Shown here one piece after another: positions 1-8,769 of a DNA stretch of 38,133 nt. Source of the stretch: Clostridiaceae bacterium (GTDB taxonomy: Bacteria; Bacillota; Clostridia; Peptostreptococcales; T1SED10-28). A model generated the notes under the pieces. It worked only from the letters and a program-made list of their open reading frames with translations, was not told where the DNA came from and searched no databases. Every line of letters starts with the position of its first letter. Positions within the stretch are counted from its first letter, which is position 1. The stretch spans positions 1 through 38,133 of the forward strand of contig PWEO01000086.1 in the NCBI GenBank assembly GCA_003553525.1, given 5' to 3'. A program made the translations under genes and the position numbers.

Positions 1-500
1 AAGTTATAGAGGAGCATGAAATGGTGGTCAAACGGCTTCAAATCATTCCTGTGGAGGTTATTGTCCGAAACCTGGCCGCAGGAGGCATGGCAAAAAAGCT
101 GGGGCTTAAAGAAGGCACACCCCTTTCAAAACCCGTGGTGGAGTACTGTTTAAAGAGCGACGCCCTGTCGGATCCGATGATCAATGATGATCATATTGAG
201 GTGCTGGAACTGGCCACGAAAGAGGAAATGAAAATAATCAAAGATACGGCGCTGAAAATCAATGAAGTACTGAAGATATTTTTCCGGGAACGGGAACTGA
301 ATCTGATGGATTTTAAACTGGAATTCGGAAAGTTTAACGGAAAAGTCATCCTCGGGGATGAAATCTCTCCCGATACCTGTCGACTGTGGGACATAAAAAC
401 CGGGGAGCGCCTGGATAAAGACCGGTTCAGACGGGATCTGGGTTCCGTGGAGGAGAGCTATCAAGAGGTGCTGAAACGTGTTACGGGAATGATCAACTAG
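1..500 (+). CDS. purC: SAICAR synthetase, 5'-truncated
   Basis: Phosphoribosylaminoimidazole-succinocarboxamide synthase joins aspartate to CAIR with ATP in de novo purine synthesis. The open frame runs in from the left edge (first full codon at position 3), so the gene starts outside the window. An ATG at 21 is internal, because the residues before it (VIEEHE) continue the family sequence. The visible part carries the family segment KRLQIIPVEVIVRNLAAGG and, further on, the GDEISPDTCRLWD stretch that helps form the substrate site. About 165 residues are present against the usual 235-245, so roughly 75 N-terminal residues are missing. It is the first visible gene of the pur operon; purS follows after 67 bp that hold a short tandem repeat. 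Confidence 0.95.
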   Translation, partial: VIEEHEMVVKRLQIIPVEVIVRNLAAGGMAKKLGLKEGTPLSKPVVEYCLKSDALSDPMINDDHIEVLELATKEEMKIIKDTALKINEVLKIFFRERELNLMDFKLEFGKFNGKVILGDEISPDTCRLWDIKTGERLDKDRFRRDLGSVEESYQEVLKRVTGMIN

Positions 501-546
501 CTAACTTACCAACTGACCAACTTACCAACTGACCAACTGACCAATT
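491..546 (+). repeat. 8-bp tandem repeat between purC and purS
   Basis: Seven consecutive 8-bp units of the form [GT]ACCAACT run from the last purC codons into the intergenic spacer. The central units (507-538) are nearly identical, and the flanking ones (gatcaact, agctaact, gaccaatt) are degenerate. The repeat overlaps the purC stop codon (498-500) and ends just before the purS ribosome site. There are no spacers, so it is not a CRISPR. It looks like a small slipped-strand tandem array. Confidence 0.85.
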
Positions 547-567
547 AAAAATGAGGAGGAGTTATTC

Positions 568-807
568 ATGAAAATAAAAGTATACGTAACCTTAAAGGAC
601 AGTATTTCCGATCCCCAGGGAACAGCAATCCAAGGAGCACTGACAAAGAAAGGCTACGAAGGGGTTAAAAGTGTTCGAATCGGAAAACTGATTGAACTGG
701 AACTCTCAGACCGACCGGAGGCGGAAGCGAAACAAGCGGTGGAAGAGATGTGTGAAAAACTGTTAGCCAATACGGTGATTGAAAAATACACCTACGAAAT
801 TGTATAA
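568..807 (+). CDS. purS: FGAM synthase small subunit PurS
   Basis: PurS is the small structural subunit bridging PurL and PurQ in the three-part formylglycinamidine ribonucleotide synthase of Gram-positive bacteria and archaea. The 79-residue length is normal. The sequence has the usual start (MKIKVYVTLKDSISDPQG), followed by AIQGALTKKGYEGVKSVRIGK and an acidic helix ending in NTVIEKYTYEIV. A strong AGGAGG-type site at about 553-560 sits in front of the ATG. It lies directly upstream of purQ and purL, the other two components of the same enzyme. Confidence 0.97.
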   Translation: MKIKVYVTLKDSISDPQGTAIQGALTKKGYEGVKSVRIGKLIELELSDRPEAEAKQAVEEMCEKLLANTVIEKYTYEIV

Positions 808-841
808 ATTCTAGATAAACCAATTCGAGGAGGAAAGATAT

Positions 842-1513
842 ATGAAATTCGGTGTAATTGTATTTCCCGCTTCCAACTGTGATTTAGATTCGTACTACGC
901 CATTAAGGATATGATGGGGGAAAAAGTGGAATATATTTGGCATGAGGAAGAGAAAATTGAAGAGTACGACTGTATTATCATCCCCGGAGGATTTTCCTAT
1001 GGTGATTATCTTAGATGCGGGGCCGTGGCCCAGTTTTCTAAAGTGATGGACGCCGTGAAAGCCCACGCAGAAAAAGGAAAGCTGGTCATCGGAATTTGTA
1101 ACGGTTTTCAAATATTGACGGAAGCGGGACTGTTGCCGGGAGCCTTAGTTCGAAACAGGGATTTGAAATTCATCTGCGGTACGGCACCGCTCAGAGTAGA
1201 AAACAGCGATACCGCCTTCACCAATAAACTTCAACCGGGCGAGGTTATTGAAATTCCCGTAGCCCACGGAGAAGGAAACTACGTGGCCCAGGATGAGGTG
1301 CTGCAAAAGTTGAAAGATAACGGACAGATCCTTTTGACCTATCAGGAGAACAAAAACGGATCGAAGGAAGATATCGCAGGGATCATTAATGAACAGGGAA
1401 ATGTTCTGGGCATGATGCCCCATCCCGAGAGAGCCTGCGATCCGATTCTTGGGAATACCGACGGAAGAAAAATCTTCGAATCCATGATTTCTTATTTAAA
1501 GGGAGGCCGATAA
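842..1513 (+). CDS. purQ: FGAM synthase glutaminase subunit PurQ
   Basis: This class I glutamine amidotransferase releases ammonia from glutamine and channels it to PurL. The nucleophile is Cys86 in the motif GICNGFQ, and the rest of the triad is visible as His194 and Glu196 in MMPHPERA. The oxyanion-strand motif [14 protein letters not shown] is at about residues 45-58. Length 223 aa is typical of the stand-alone PurQ found with PurS. The start ATG follows GAGGAGG. One base separates its stop from the purL ATG, so the two are probably translationally coupled. Confidence 0.97.
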   Translation: MKFGVIVFPASNCDLDSYYAIKDMMGEKVEYIWHEEEKIEEYDCIIIPGGFSYGDYLRCGAVAQFSKVMDAVKAHAEKGKLVIGICNGFQILTEAGLLPGALVRNRDLKFICGTAPLRVENSDTAFTNKLQPGEVIEIPVAHGEGNYVAQDEVLQKLKDNGQILLTYQENKNGSKEDIAGIINEQGNVLGMMPHPERACDPILGNTDGRKIFESMISYLKGGR

Positions 1514-1514
1514 C

Positions 1515-3716
1515 ATGAATCTTTACGAAGAGCTGGGACTGAAAAAAGAGGAATACGAAAGAATTCTCGAACTCCTGGGAAGAGAGCCCAATGAGCTGGA
1601 GTTGAACATGTACGGCGTAATGTGGTCGGAGCACTGCAGTTATAAACACTCCAGAGCCCTTTTTAAGCACTTCCCCACCACGGGAAAACGGGTCCTTCAG
1701 GGACCGGGAGAAAATGCGGGCATCATCGATATCGGCGACAATATGGCGGTGGCCATGAAAATCGAGAGTCACAACCATCCCTCGGCGGTGGAGCCTTATC
1801 AAGGAGCGGCTACCGGGGTCGGCGGAATTATCCGAGACATCTTTGCCATGGGAGCAAGGCCGGTGGCGCTGCTGAATTCCCTGCGATTTGGGGAACTGGA
1901 CAACAGCGAGCGGGTACAGTATCTCCTTGACGGTGTGGTGGAAGGGATATCCGGATATGGAAACTGCATGGGTATCCCCACCGTGGGAGGAGAGACCTTC
2001 TTTAATAAATCCTATGAAGGAAACCCCTTGGTAAACGCCATGTGCGTCGGAGTGATTGAACATGATAAGATTCATCGGGCCAGCGCAAAAGGCGTGGGAA
2101 ATCCGGTGATGTATATCGGTGCTTCCACAGGCCGGGATGGTGTGGGAGGAGCAAGTTTTGCCTCGGTGGAACTCACGGAAGCATCGGAAGAAAAACGATC
2201 CGCCGTTCAGGTGGGAGACCCCTTTATGGAAAAACTGCTGCTGGAAGCCTCCCTGGAACTTTTGGCAACCGATGCCGTGGTAGGCATTCAGGATTTAGGC
2301 GCCGCGGGACTGACCTCCGCCGTATGTGAAACCGCAACCCGGGGTGAGGGCGGAATGGACGTGGATATCAGCGAGGTTCCACGAAGAGAATCGGGCATGC
2401 ACCCGGTGGAGGTTATGATCTCCGAGTCCCAGGAGCGAATGCTTTTGATAGTTCGTAAAGGCCAGGAAGAAACCGTAAACCGAATTGTGGGAAAATGGGG
2501 ACTTCATTCCAAAGTTATCGGAAAGGTCACCGACGACGGCCGACTTCGGGTAAGAGAAGGCGGGGAAATTTTAGCGGATATGCCGGCGGAGTCCCTGGAC
2601 TCTTCGGGAGCACCGAAATACTATAAGGATTATCATGAACCGAAACATATGAAAAAAAGCCGCTGCGAAGATTTATCGAAGATCCCCGAACCGAAGGATT
2701 TAAATAAAACCTTTATGGAGCTTCTAAGAGCTCCGAACATTGCCAGCAAGGAATGGATTTACAATCAGTACGACCATATGGTACGAACCAGTACCGTGGT
2801 AAAGCCCGGCTCCGACGCGGCGGTAATTCGCATTCGGGGTACGGAAAAAGGCATTGCTCTGACCACGGACTGTAACAGCCGGTTCTGTTATTTAAACCCT
2901 CGGGAAGGGTCAAAGATCGCCGTGGCGGAAGCAGCAAGAAACTTAGTGGCGGCAGGGGCAACCCCGGCGGCCATCACCGACGGACTGAACTTTGGAAGCC
3001 CGGAAAAGCCCGAGCGTTTCTATGAATTCAGAGAGTCGGTCCTGGGTCTCAGTGAAGCCTGCCGGGAGCTGGATACGCCGGTCATCAGCGGGAATGTGAG
3101 TTTTTACAATGAAACCGATAAAGCGGCAATCTACCCTACGCCCATCGTTGGGATGGTAGGAGTCTTGGAGGATGTTCGAAAACACATGACCCTGGACTTT
3201 AAAGAGGAAAACAATGTTATTCTGCTTATGGGAGAAACCAGGGACGAGATCGGTGGAAGTGAGTATTTATCAAGAATCCACGGGAAAGAAACGGGAGAGG
3301 TGCCATTTTTGAATATGGCCATGGAAATTCGAACCCAAAGGGCAGTACTTCAAGGTATTGAGCGTGATTTATTCCAGTCGGTCCATGACCTGAGTGAAGG
3401 GGGACTTGTCGTAGCTTTAGCGGAGTCCGCCATTGCAGGAAGTATGGGAGCAAAGCTCGACATTCAAAGTGATCTGGGTCCGGACCGGGTACTCTTTTCC
3501 GAATCCCAAAGCCGCTTTTTAGTATCCCTTAAGGAAAGCAAGCTTTCTTTATTGGAGCAGGCCTTGATTTCCGAGAAAATCCCCCACAGCATCCTGGGAA
3601 AAACCGGAGGAGAAAATTTGCAGATTAAGATTAATGAAGAAGAGGTCATCAACCATTCCATAAAAGATTTAGAGACCAACTGGCGAGGCGCCATTCAGGA
3701 GATCATGGAAAAGTAA
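1515..3716 (+). CDS. purL: FGAM synthase large subunit PurL (small type)
   Basis: The synthetase subunit converts FGAR to FGAM using ATP and ammonia from PurQ. At 733 residues it is the short PurL form that needs separate PurS and PurQ, in contrast to the ~1300-residue fused form. Visible motifs are SEHCSYKHS near residue 40 (substrate and ATP region), IESHNHPSAVEPYQGAATG with the following GGIIRD, and QDLGAAGLTSA. The second AIR-synthase-like half begins around residue 400 and contains ALTTDCNSRFC and VHDLSEGGL. The ribosome site GGGAGG lies within the end of purQ. Confidence 0.97.
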   Translation: MNLYEELGLKKEEYERILELLGREPNELELNMYGVMWSEHCSYKHSRALFKHFPTTGKRVLQGPGENAGIIDIGDNMAVAMKIESHNHPSAVEPYQGAATGVGGIIRDIFAMGARPVALLNSLRFGELDNSERVQYLLDGVVEGISGYGNCMGIPTVGGETFFNKSYEGNPLVNAMCVGVIEHDKIHRASAKGVGNPVMYIGASTGRDGVGGASFASVELTEASEEKRSAVQVGDPFMEKLLLEASLELLATDAVVGIQDLGAAGLTSAVCETATRGEGGMDVDISEVPRRESGMHPVEVMISESQERMLLIVRKGQEETVNRIVGKWGLHSKVIGKVTDDGRLRVREGGEILADMPAESLDSSGAPKYYKDYHEPKHMKKSRCEDLSKIPEPKDLNKTFMELLRAPNIASKEWIYNQYDHMVRTSTVVKPGSDAAVIRIRGTEKGIALTTDCNSRFCYLNPREGSKIAVAEAARNLVAAGATPAAITDGLNFGSPEKPERFYEFRESVLGLSEACRELDTPVISGNVSFYNETDKAAIYPTPIVGMVGVLEDVRKHMTLDFKEENNVILLMGETRDEIGGSEYLSRIHGKETGEVPFLNMAMEIRTQRAVLQGIERDLFQSVHDLSEGGLVVALAESAIAGSMGAKLDIQSDLGPDRVLFSESQSRFLVSLKESKLSLLEQALISEKIPHSILGKTGGENLQIKINEEEVINHSIKDLETNWRGAIQEIMEK

Positions 3717-3746
3717 TTTTTCATTTCAGCCCAAGGAGGGAAACCA

Positions 3747-5204
3747 TTGAAAAATTTTGAGCAGCAAGCGTTCACCGATGAAAAACTGAAAGAAGAATGC
3801 GGCGTGGTGGGAATATATAAAAACGATGCCATGCTTTCAAAATATCTTTATTACGGCCTGTACACCCTGCAACATCGGGGGGAAGAAAGTGCAGGGATTG
3901 CCGTAAGTGACGGAGCCCGTACGGAGTATCATAAGGCTATGGGTCTGGTGCCCGAGGTCTTTAACGACGACATCCTGGGAAAGTTAAAAGGGAATGTGGG
4001 AATCGGTCATGTGCGTTACTCCACCAGTGGAGAAAGCTATGTGGAAAACGCCCAGCCCTTGGTGGTTCGCTACCGGGGTGGGAGCATTGCCCTGGCCCAT
4101 AACGGAAATCTGGTAAACTGTGAGAAAATCCGAAGTTCCTTAGAAGACGACGGTGTGGTTTTTCAAACCTCCATCGATACGGAAGTGATTGTGAATCTAC
4201 TGGCCCGTTACTCCTCCGACGGCACCGTGGAGTCCATTAAACGGACGCTGGATCTCGTAAAAGGGGCCTACGCCTTAGTCATTATGAAGGAAAATGAGCT
4301 GATCGGTGTTCGGGATCCCTTAGGCCTGCGACCGCTGTCTCTGGGGAAGTTTGCTGACGGCGGTTACGTCCTGGCCTCGGAAACCTGCGCCTTTGACGTC
4401 ATGGATGCGGAATTTGTCCGGGAAGTGGAACCGGGAGAGATGATTCGAATTACCAAGGAGGGCCTGGAATCCATCCAATATAAAAAACTTGACAGGCGGG
4501 CCTCCTGCATCTTTGAATATATTTACTTTGCAAGACCCGACAGTGTTCTGGACGGGGTCAGCGTCTATGAGGCGCGATTGAATGCGGGAAAGATTTTGGC
4601 CAGGGAGCATCCGGTAAAGGCGGATATGGTGGCGCCGGTTCCCGACTCCTCCATCCCCGCAGCCCTGGGCTACGCCCAGGCATCGGGGATCCCCTACGGG
4701 GATGCCTTAATGAAAAACAAATATATCGGCCGTACATTTATTCAGCCGGAACAATCCCTTCGGGAGATTGCAGTAAAACTGAAGCTGATTCCCTTTCGGG
4801 AGAACATTAAAGGGAAAAGCATCGTAATCATTGACGACTCCATTGTTCGGGGAACCACCAGCCGACGGATTGTTCACAGCCTGAAAAAGGCCGGAGCAAA
4901 GGAAGTTCATGTTCGAATCAGCTCTCCTCCCGTGGTGGGCAGCTGCTATTTCGGCATTGACACCCCCCACCGTAAAAATTTAATTGCAGCCTCCCAAAGC
5001 GTGGAGGAAATTCGAAAAATCATTGGGGCGGACAGTCTCGGGTTTATAAGCATTGACGGCTTAAGGGAATCCATCGGTACGGATAAAGATCGTTTCTGCC
5101 TGGCCTGTTTTGACCAGAAATACCCCATGGACGTAAAAGAACAGCAGGAAAGTAACGGAGACGGACCCGGATCCGGGAAGACTTTTAACCGGCTGCGGCT
5201 GTAA
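3747..5204 (+). CDS. purF: Amidophosphoribosyltransferase PurF (TTG start)
   Basis: PurF catalyses the first committed step of purine synthesis, PRPP + glutamine to phosphoribosylamine. The start is TTG, set by AAGGAGGG upstream. The catalytic Cys is residue 18 (EECGVVGIY), so 17 residues form a propeptide that must be cleaved, as in the Bacillus enzyme. The PRPP loop reads VIIDDSIVRGTTS. Cysteines in RRASCIFEY, GSCYFG and FCLACF match the four ligands of the oxygen-sensitive [4Fe-4S] cluster of the B. subtilis type. The C-terminal tail past the cluster is polar and glycine-rich (QQESNGDGPGSGK). About 120 bp without a gene follow; no clear terminator was seen there. Confidence 0.97.
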   Translation: MKNFEQQAFTDEKLKEECGVVGIYKNDAMLSKYLYYGLYTLQHRGEESAGIAVSDGARTEYHKAMGLVPEVFNDDILGKLKGNVGIGHVRYSTSGESYVENAQPLVVRYRGGSIALAHNGNLVNCEKIRSSLEDDGVVFQTSIDTEVIVNLLARYSSDGTVESIKRTLDLVKGAYALVIMKENELIGVRDPLGLRPLSLGKFADGGYVLASETCAFDVMDAEFVREVEPGEMIRITKEGLESIQYKKLDRRASCIFEYIYFARPDSVLDGVSVYEARLNAGKILAREHPVKADMVAPVPDSSIPAALGYAQASGIPYGDALMKNKYIGRTFIQPEQSLREIAVKLKLIPFRENIKGKSIVIIDDSIVRGTTSRRIVHSLKKAGAKEVHVRISSPPVVGSCYFGIDTPHRKNLIAASQSVEEIRKIIGADSLGFISIDGLRESIGTDKDRFCLACFDQKYPMDVKEQQESNGDGPGSGKTFNRLRL

Positions 5205-5331
5205 ATATCCCTGGTATCCCTTAAAAGGACAGGACGTATAGGATCCTTCCAAGGTAGGAATACTAAACGCTTTGAAAACAGAGTAATATAATCATAAAAA
5301 TACTAAAATACGATGGAAAAGAGGTGCCATG

Positions 5332-6378
5332 ATGAAAAACACCTATAAAAGTGCGGGGGTCGACGTGGAAGAAGGTCAAAAGGCAGTGGCTCTGATGAAA
5401 AATGCGGTAAAGGAGACCTTTACGAAAAATGTATTAACGGGACTGGGAGGTTTTGGAGGGCTGTTCGAGTTGGATCTGGAGGGCATCAACAAACCGGTAC
5501 TGGTTTCGGGAACCGACGGGGTGGGCACGAAATTAAAACTTGCCTTTATGATGGACAAGCACGACACCATCGGTCAGGACTGTGTGGCCATGTGTGTAAA
5601 CGATATCCTGTGCCAAGGGGCAAAACCCTTGTTTTTTCTGGACTATCTTGCCACGGGAAAACTGAAAGCGGAAAGGGCGGAAACCATTGTCACGGGAATT
5701 GCCAAAGCCTGTAAAGAATCGGGAGCGGCTCTGATCGGGGGAGAGACTGCGGAGATGCCCGGTTTTTACGATGAAGGGGAATACGACTTGGCCGGATTTG
5801 TGGTGGGCATAGTGGATAAGGATAAAATGATCACCGGAGAGGACATCCAACCGGGGGACGCCTTAGTGGGCATTGCCTCCAGCGGGGTGCACAGCAACGG
5901 TTTTTCCTTAGCCAGAAAGATCTTCTTTGAACAGGAAAAAATGAAACCGGAAGAACACAGTCTGCGTTTAGGGAAAACCATTGGAGAGGTTCTTATTACA
6001 CCGACCAAACTTTATGTAAAACCGCTACTTTCAGTGATGAAAACCGTAGAGATTAAAGGGATGAGCCATATTACCGGAGGCGGATTTTATGAAAATATTC
6101 CCCGGATGCTTCCCGAAGGTACAAGTATAGAAATTAAGAGGGACAGTTTTCCGGTACCGGAGGTTTTTAAGATGATCGGTGATCTTGGAAAAATCGACGA
6201 AGAAGAGATGTATAAGACCTTTAATATGGGCATCGGCATGGTGCTTGCGGTTGCGAAAGAAGACGTCGAAAAGACGATAAAAACCCTGAAAGACAGTGGG
6301 GAAGAAGCTTATTATATTGGCAAGGTTATCAAGGAAACCCAAAAGTCCAAGGAATCGGTGGTACTATGGAAAGATTAA
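5332..6378 (+). CDS. purM: AIR synthase PurM
   Basis: Phosphoribosylformylglycinamidine cyclo-ligase closes the imidazole ring of FGAM with ATP to give AIR. The family motifs are present: SGTDGVGTKLKLAF near residue 60, GQDCVAMCVNDILCQGAKPLFFLDY, ALIGGETAEMPGFY and HITGGGFYENIPRML. Length 348 aa is standard. Two ATGs stand in tandem at 5329 and 5332; the second is spaced better behind GAGGTG (5321-5326) and was chosen. The last 13 bp overlap purN. Confidence 0.97.
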   Translation: MKNTYKSAGVDVEEGQKAVALMKNAVKETFTKNVLTGLGGFGGLFELDLEGINKPVLVSGTDGVGTKLKLAFMMDKHDTIGQDCVAMCVNDILCQGAKPLFFLDYLATGKLKAERAETIVTGIAKACKESGAALIGGETAEMPGFYDEGEYDLAGFVVGIVDKDKMITGEDIQPGDALVGIASSGVHSNGFSLARKIFFEQEKMKPEEHSLRLGKTIGEVLITPTKLYVKPLLSVMKTVEIKGMSHITGGGFYENIPRMLPEGTSIEIKRDSFPVPEVFKMIGDLGKIDEEEMYKTFNMGIGMVLAVAKEDVEKTIKTLKDSGEEAYYIGKVIKETQKSKESVVLWKD

Positions 6379-6998
6379 AAATCGGGGTACTTGTCTCGGG
6401 AGGGGGAACGAATCTGCAGTCGATTTTGGATGGAGTCCTGGAAGGGTCCCTTTCGGCGGAGGTGGTCTTCATCGGGGCAAACAAGAAGGACGCCTATGGG
6501 CTGGAACGAGGCCGGGAACATGGAATTCCCACGGAGGTATTTGAGAGAAAGGACTTTGTCACAAAGACTGAGCGGGACGAAGCCCTTCTTAAATTACTGA
6601 AAGCCCACGGCGTGGAGTTAGTGGTTCTGGCCGGTTATCTCGGGCAAATTCCAAGTTTTATGATAGGGGAGTACCCTAATAAAATCATCAATATACACCC
6701 ATCTTTGCTCCCCTGTTTTGGGGGAAAAGGATATTTTGGAGAAAAAGTCCATCAAGGGGTATACGACCGGGGAATGAAAGTCAGCGGCGCCACGGTACAT
6801 TTTGTCAGTGAAGAGACCGACGGCGGGCCCATCATTTTGCAGGAAACCGTTGACATCGATTTTGACGACGGGGTTTCGGACATTCAACAAAAGGTTTTGA
6901 AAATCGAACATCGATTGCTCCCCAAAGCCATTCAGCTGATCGCCGAAGGAAGAATCGAGGTAATAAACGGCCGGGTGAGGATTGATCAAAAGGGATAG
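6366..6998 (+). CDS. purN: Phosphoribosylglycinamide formyltransferase PurN
   Basis: PurN transfers a formyl group from 10-formyl-THF to GAR. The N-terminal phosphate-binding motif is LVSGGGTNLQSIL. The catalytic segment NIHPSLLPCFGGKG supplies the Asn and His, and the Asp lies in the later ETDGGPIILQ. Between these the sequence reads YFGEKVHQGVYDRGMKVSGA, the longer clostridial variant of this loop. Length 210 aa is typical. The gene starts inside the 3' end of purM (13-bp overlap in another frame), which implies coupled translation. A 78-bp spacer leads to purH. Confidence 0.96.
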   Translation: MERLKIGVLVSGGGTNLQSILDGVLEGSLSAEVVFIGANKKDAYGLERGREHGIPTEVFERKDFVTKTERDEALLKLLKAHGVELVVLAGYLGQIPSFMIGEYPNKIINIHPSLLPCFGGKGYFGEKVHQGVYDRGMKVSGATVHFVSEETDGGPIILQETVDIDFDDGVSDIQQKVLKIEHRLLPKAIQLIAEGRIEVINGRVRIDQKG

Positions 6999-7076
6999 GC
7001 ATCTCCATGATTTGAGTCATAAGAGGGTTACAAGAGGAAATATCGGTTTAAAAAGTGATGATAGGAGGCGGTTAAT

Positions 7077-8714
7077 TTGAAAAGAGCACTGATCAGTGTT
7101 TCCAATAAAGACGGCATTTTAGAATTTGCCCGGGGACTGAGCGGGGAAGGGGTCGAAATTATTTCCACGGGGGGGACGGCAAAACTTCTTCGGGAGGGAG
7201 GTTTGAGCGTCAAAGATGTATCGGAGGTCACCCGCTTTCCCGAATGCCTGGACGGTAGGGTAAAAACCCTTCACCCCAAGGTACACGGAGGGATCCTGGC
7301 AAAAAGAGGGGACGAGAGTCACAAAAAAACCCTTAAGGATTTAGACATCGAAGAAATTGACCTGGTGGTGATCAATCTATATCCCTTTAAAGAGACGATC
7401 ACAAAAGAGGATGTGGACCTGGAAGAAGCCATAGAAAACATCGACATCGGCGGACCGACCATGCTTCGCTCCGCGGCGAAGAATTTTGAGGATGTTACCG
7501 TGGTTACGGACCGGCGGGATTATGACCGGGTATTGGAGGAAATCCAAAAGCGGGGAAACACCGGTATTGTGACCCGGTACGAACTGGCATTGAAAGTCTT
7601 TGAAGAAACTGCGTATTACGACGGACTGATTGCAAATCATTTAAGAAAAAATATGAAAAAGCACCTGATAGAGTTGACGGAAAAAAATACAACCGGAAGC
7701 AACGAAGAGATCAACAACAATGAAGGAACCAATAATGAGGATACAACGGACATTGAATATCCCTTAGGTTTGGAATTTCCGGAAAAGCTCACATTTCCCT
7801 ATGAAAAAGTGATGGATCTTCGCTACGGAGAGAACCCTCATCAAAGGGCGGCCTTTTACCGGGAAGCCGCGAATGTACCGGGAAGTTTAGTCAGTGCCGG
7901 GCAGCTTCAGGGAAAAGCCCTTTCTTTCAATAATTTAAATGATACCCAGGGCGCCCTGGAACTGTTAAAGGAGTTTGACCGCCCCACGGCGGTGGCGGTA
8001 AAGCATACAAATCCCTGCGGAGTGGCCAGCAACGAGACCATCGAAAAAGCCTTTGAAAAATGCTATGCTGCGGACCGAAAGTCCATCTTCGGCGGAATTG
8101 TGGCCCTTAACCGGGAGGTTGACGGAAGTACCGCCGAGGAAATGGAAGAGATTTTCCTAGAGGTGGTGGTGGCTCCCGGTTTTACCCAAGAAGCCTTGGA
8201 GGTATTCAAAAAGAAGAAAAATCTGAGGGTTTTAGCCCTTCCTGATATTTTACAGAAGGATCCCGGAATGGATATCAAAAAAGTCTCCGGCGGGATTTTG
8301 GTTCAAGAACGGGATTGCGCATTGATTTTGGAGAATAACGTGGTAACGGAAAAAACCCCCGAGGAGCGGGAACTTGAGGATCTGGAGTTTGCTTATAAAG
8401 TGGCAAAACACGTAAAAAGCAACGGGGTGGTCATAGCTAAGGACCAACAGACCCTGGCCATCGGACCGGGACAGACCAGTCGTATTTGGGCACTGGACAA
8501 TGGAATTCGAAACTCCGAACATGACCTTGCCGGCAGCGTGTTGGCCTCCGACGCCTTCTTCCCCTTTGAGGACTGTGTAATGAAGGCCAAGGAGCAGGGG
8601 ATTTCCGCCATTATTCAACCGGGAGGTTCCATCAAGGATGAAGACTCCATTCAGTGCTGTAACCGGCACGACATCAGCATGGTATTTACGGGAATGCGTC
8701 ATTTCAAACATTAA
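7077..8714 (+). CDS. purH: Bifunctional AICAR transformylase/IMP cyclohydrolase PurH with linker insertion
   Basis: PurH carries out the last two steps to IMP. The start is TTG behind AGGAGGCGG. Residues 1 to ~200 form the MGS-like IMP cyclohydrolase domain ([37 protein letters not shown]). The AICAR transformylase domain starts near residue 235 with [10 protein letters not shown] and holds [12 protein letters not shown], which includes the catalytic Lys-His pair, and [20 protein letters not shown]. At 545 aa it is about 30 residues longer than the usual ~510-515. The excess is a low-complexity Asn/Thr/Glu-rich stretch (about residues 203-227) exactly between the two domains. Both domains look intact. 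Confidence 0.96.
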   Translation: MKRALISVSNKDGILEFARGLSGEGVEIISTGGTAKLLREGGLSVKDVSEVTRFPECLDGRVKTLHPKVHGGILAKRGDESHKKTLKDLDIEEIDLVVINLYPFKETITKEDVDLEEAIENIDIGGPTMLRSAAKNFEDVTVVTDRRDYDRVLEEIQKRGNTGIVTRYELALKVFEETAYYDGLIANHLRKNMKKHLIELTEKNTTGSNEEINNNEGTNNEDTTDIEYPLGLEFPEKLTFPYEKVMDLRYGENPHQRAAFYREAANVPGSLVSAGQLQGKALSFNNLNDTQGALELLKEFDRPTAVAVKHTNPCGVASNETIEKAFEKCYAADRKSIFGGIVALNREVDGSTAEEMEEIFLEVVVAPGFTQEALEVFKKKKNLRVLALPDILQKDPGMDIKKVSGGILVQERDCALILENNVVTEKTPEERELEDLEFAYKVAKHVKSNGVVIAKDQQTLAIGPGQTSRIWALDNGIRNSEHDLAGSVLASDAFFPFEDCVMKAKEQGISAIIQPGGSIKDEDSIQCCNRHDISMVFTGMRHFKH

Positions 8715-8769
8715 GGGTGAGAATTTTAAGTGAAGCCCCGGTTATAAAAATTTTAAAAGAGGTGAAGAT

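Noticed and set aside
491-546. CRISPR-like array
   Set aside because: The units are 8 bp and contiguous, with no spacers and no cas genes nearby.
501-567. Purine riboswitch or PurR site for the operon
   Set aside because: No conserved riboswitch core was seen, and the operon's beginning lies left of the window.
1386-2075. Minus-strand open frame of 229 codons
   Set aside because: It lies antisense to purQ and purL, which are certain. It has no ribosome site and its translation shows no family features.
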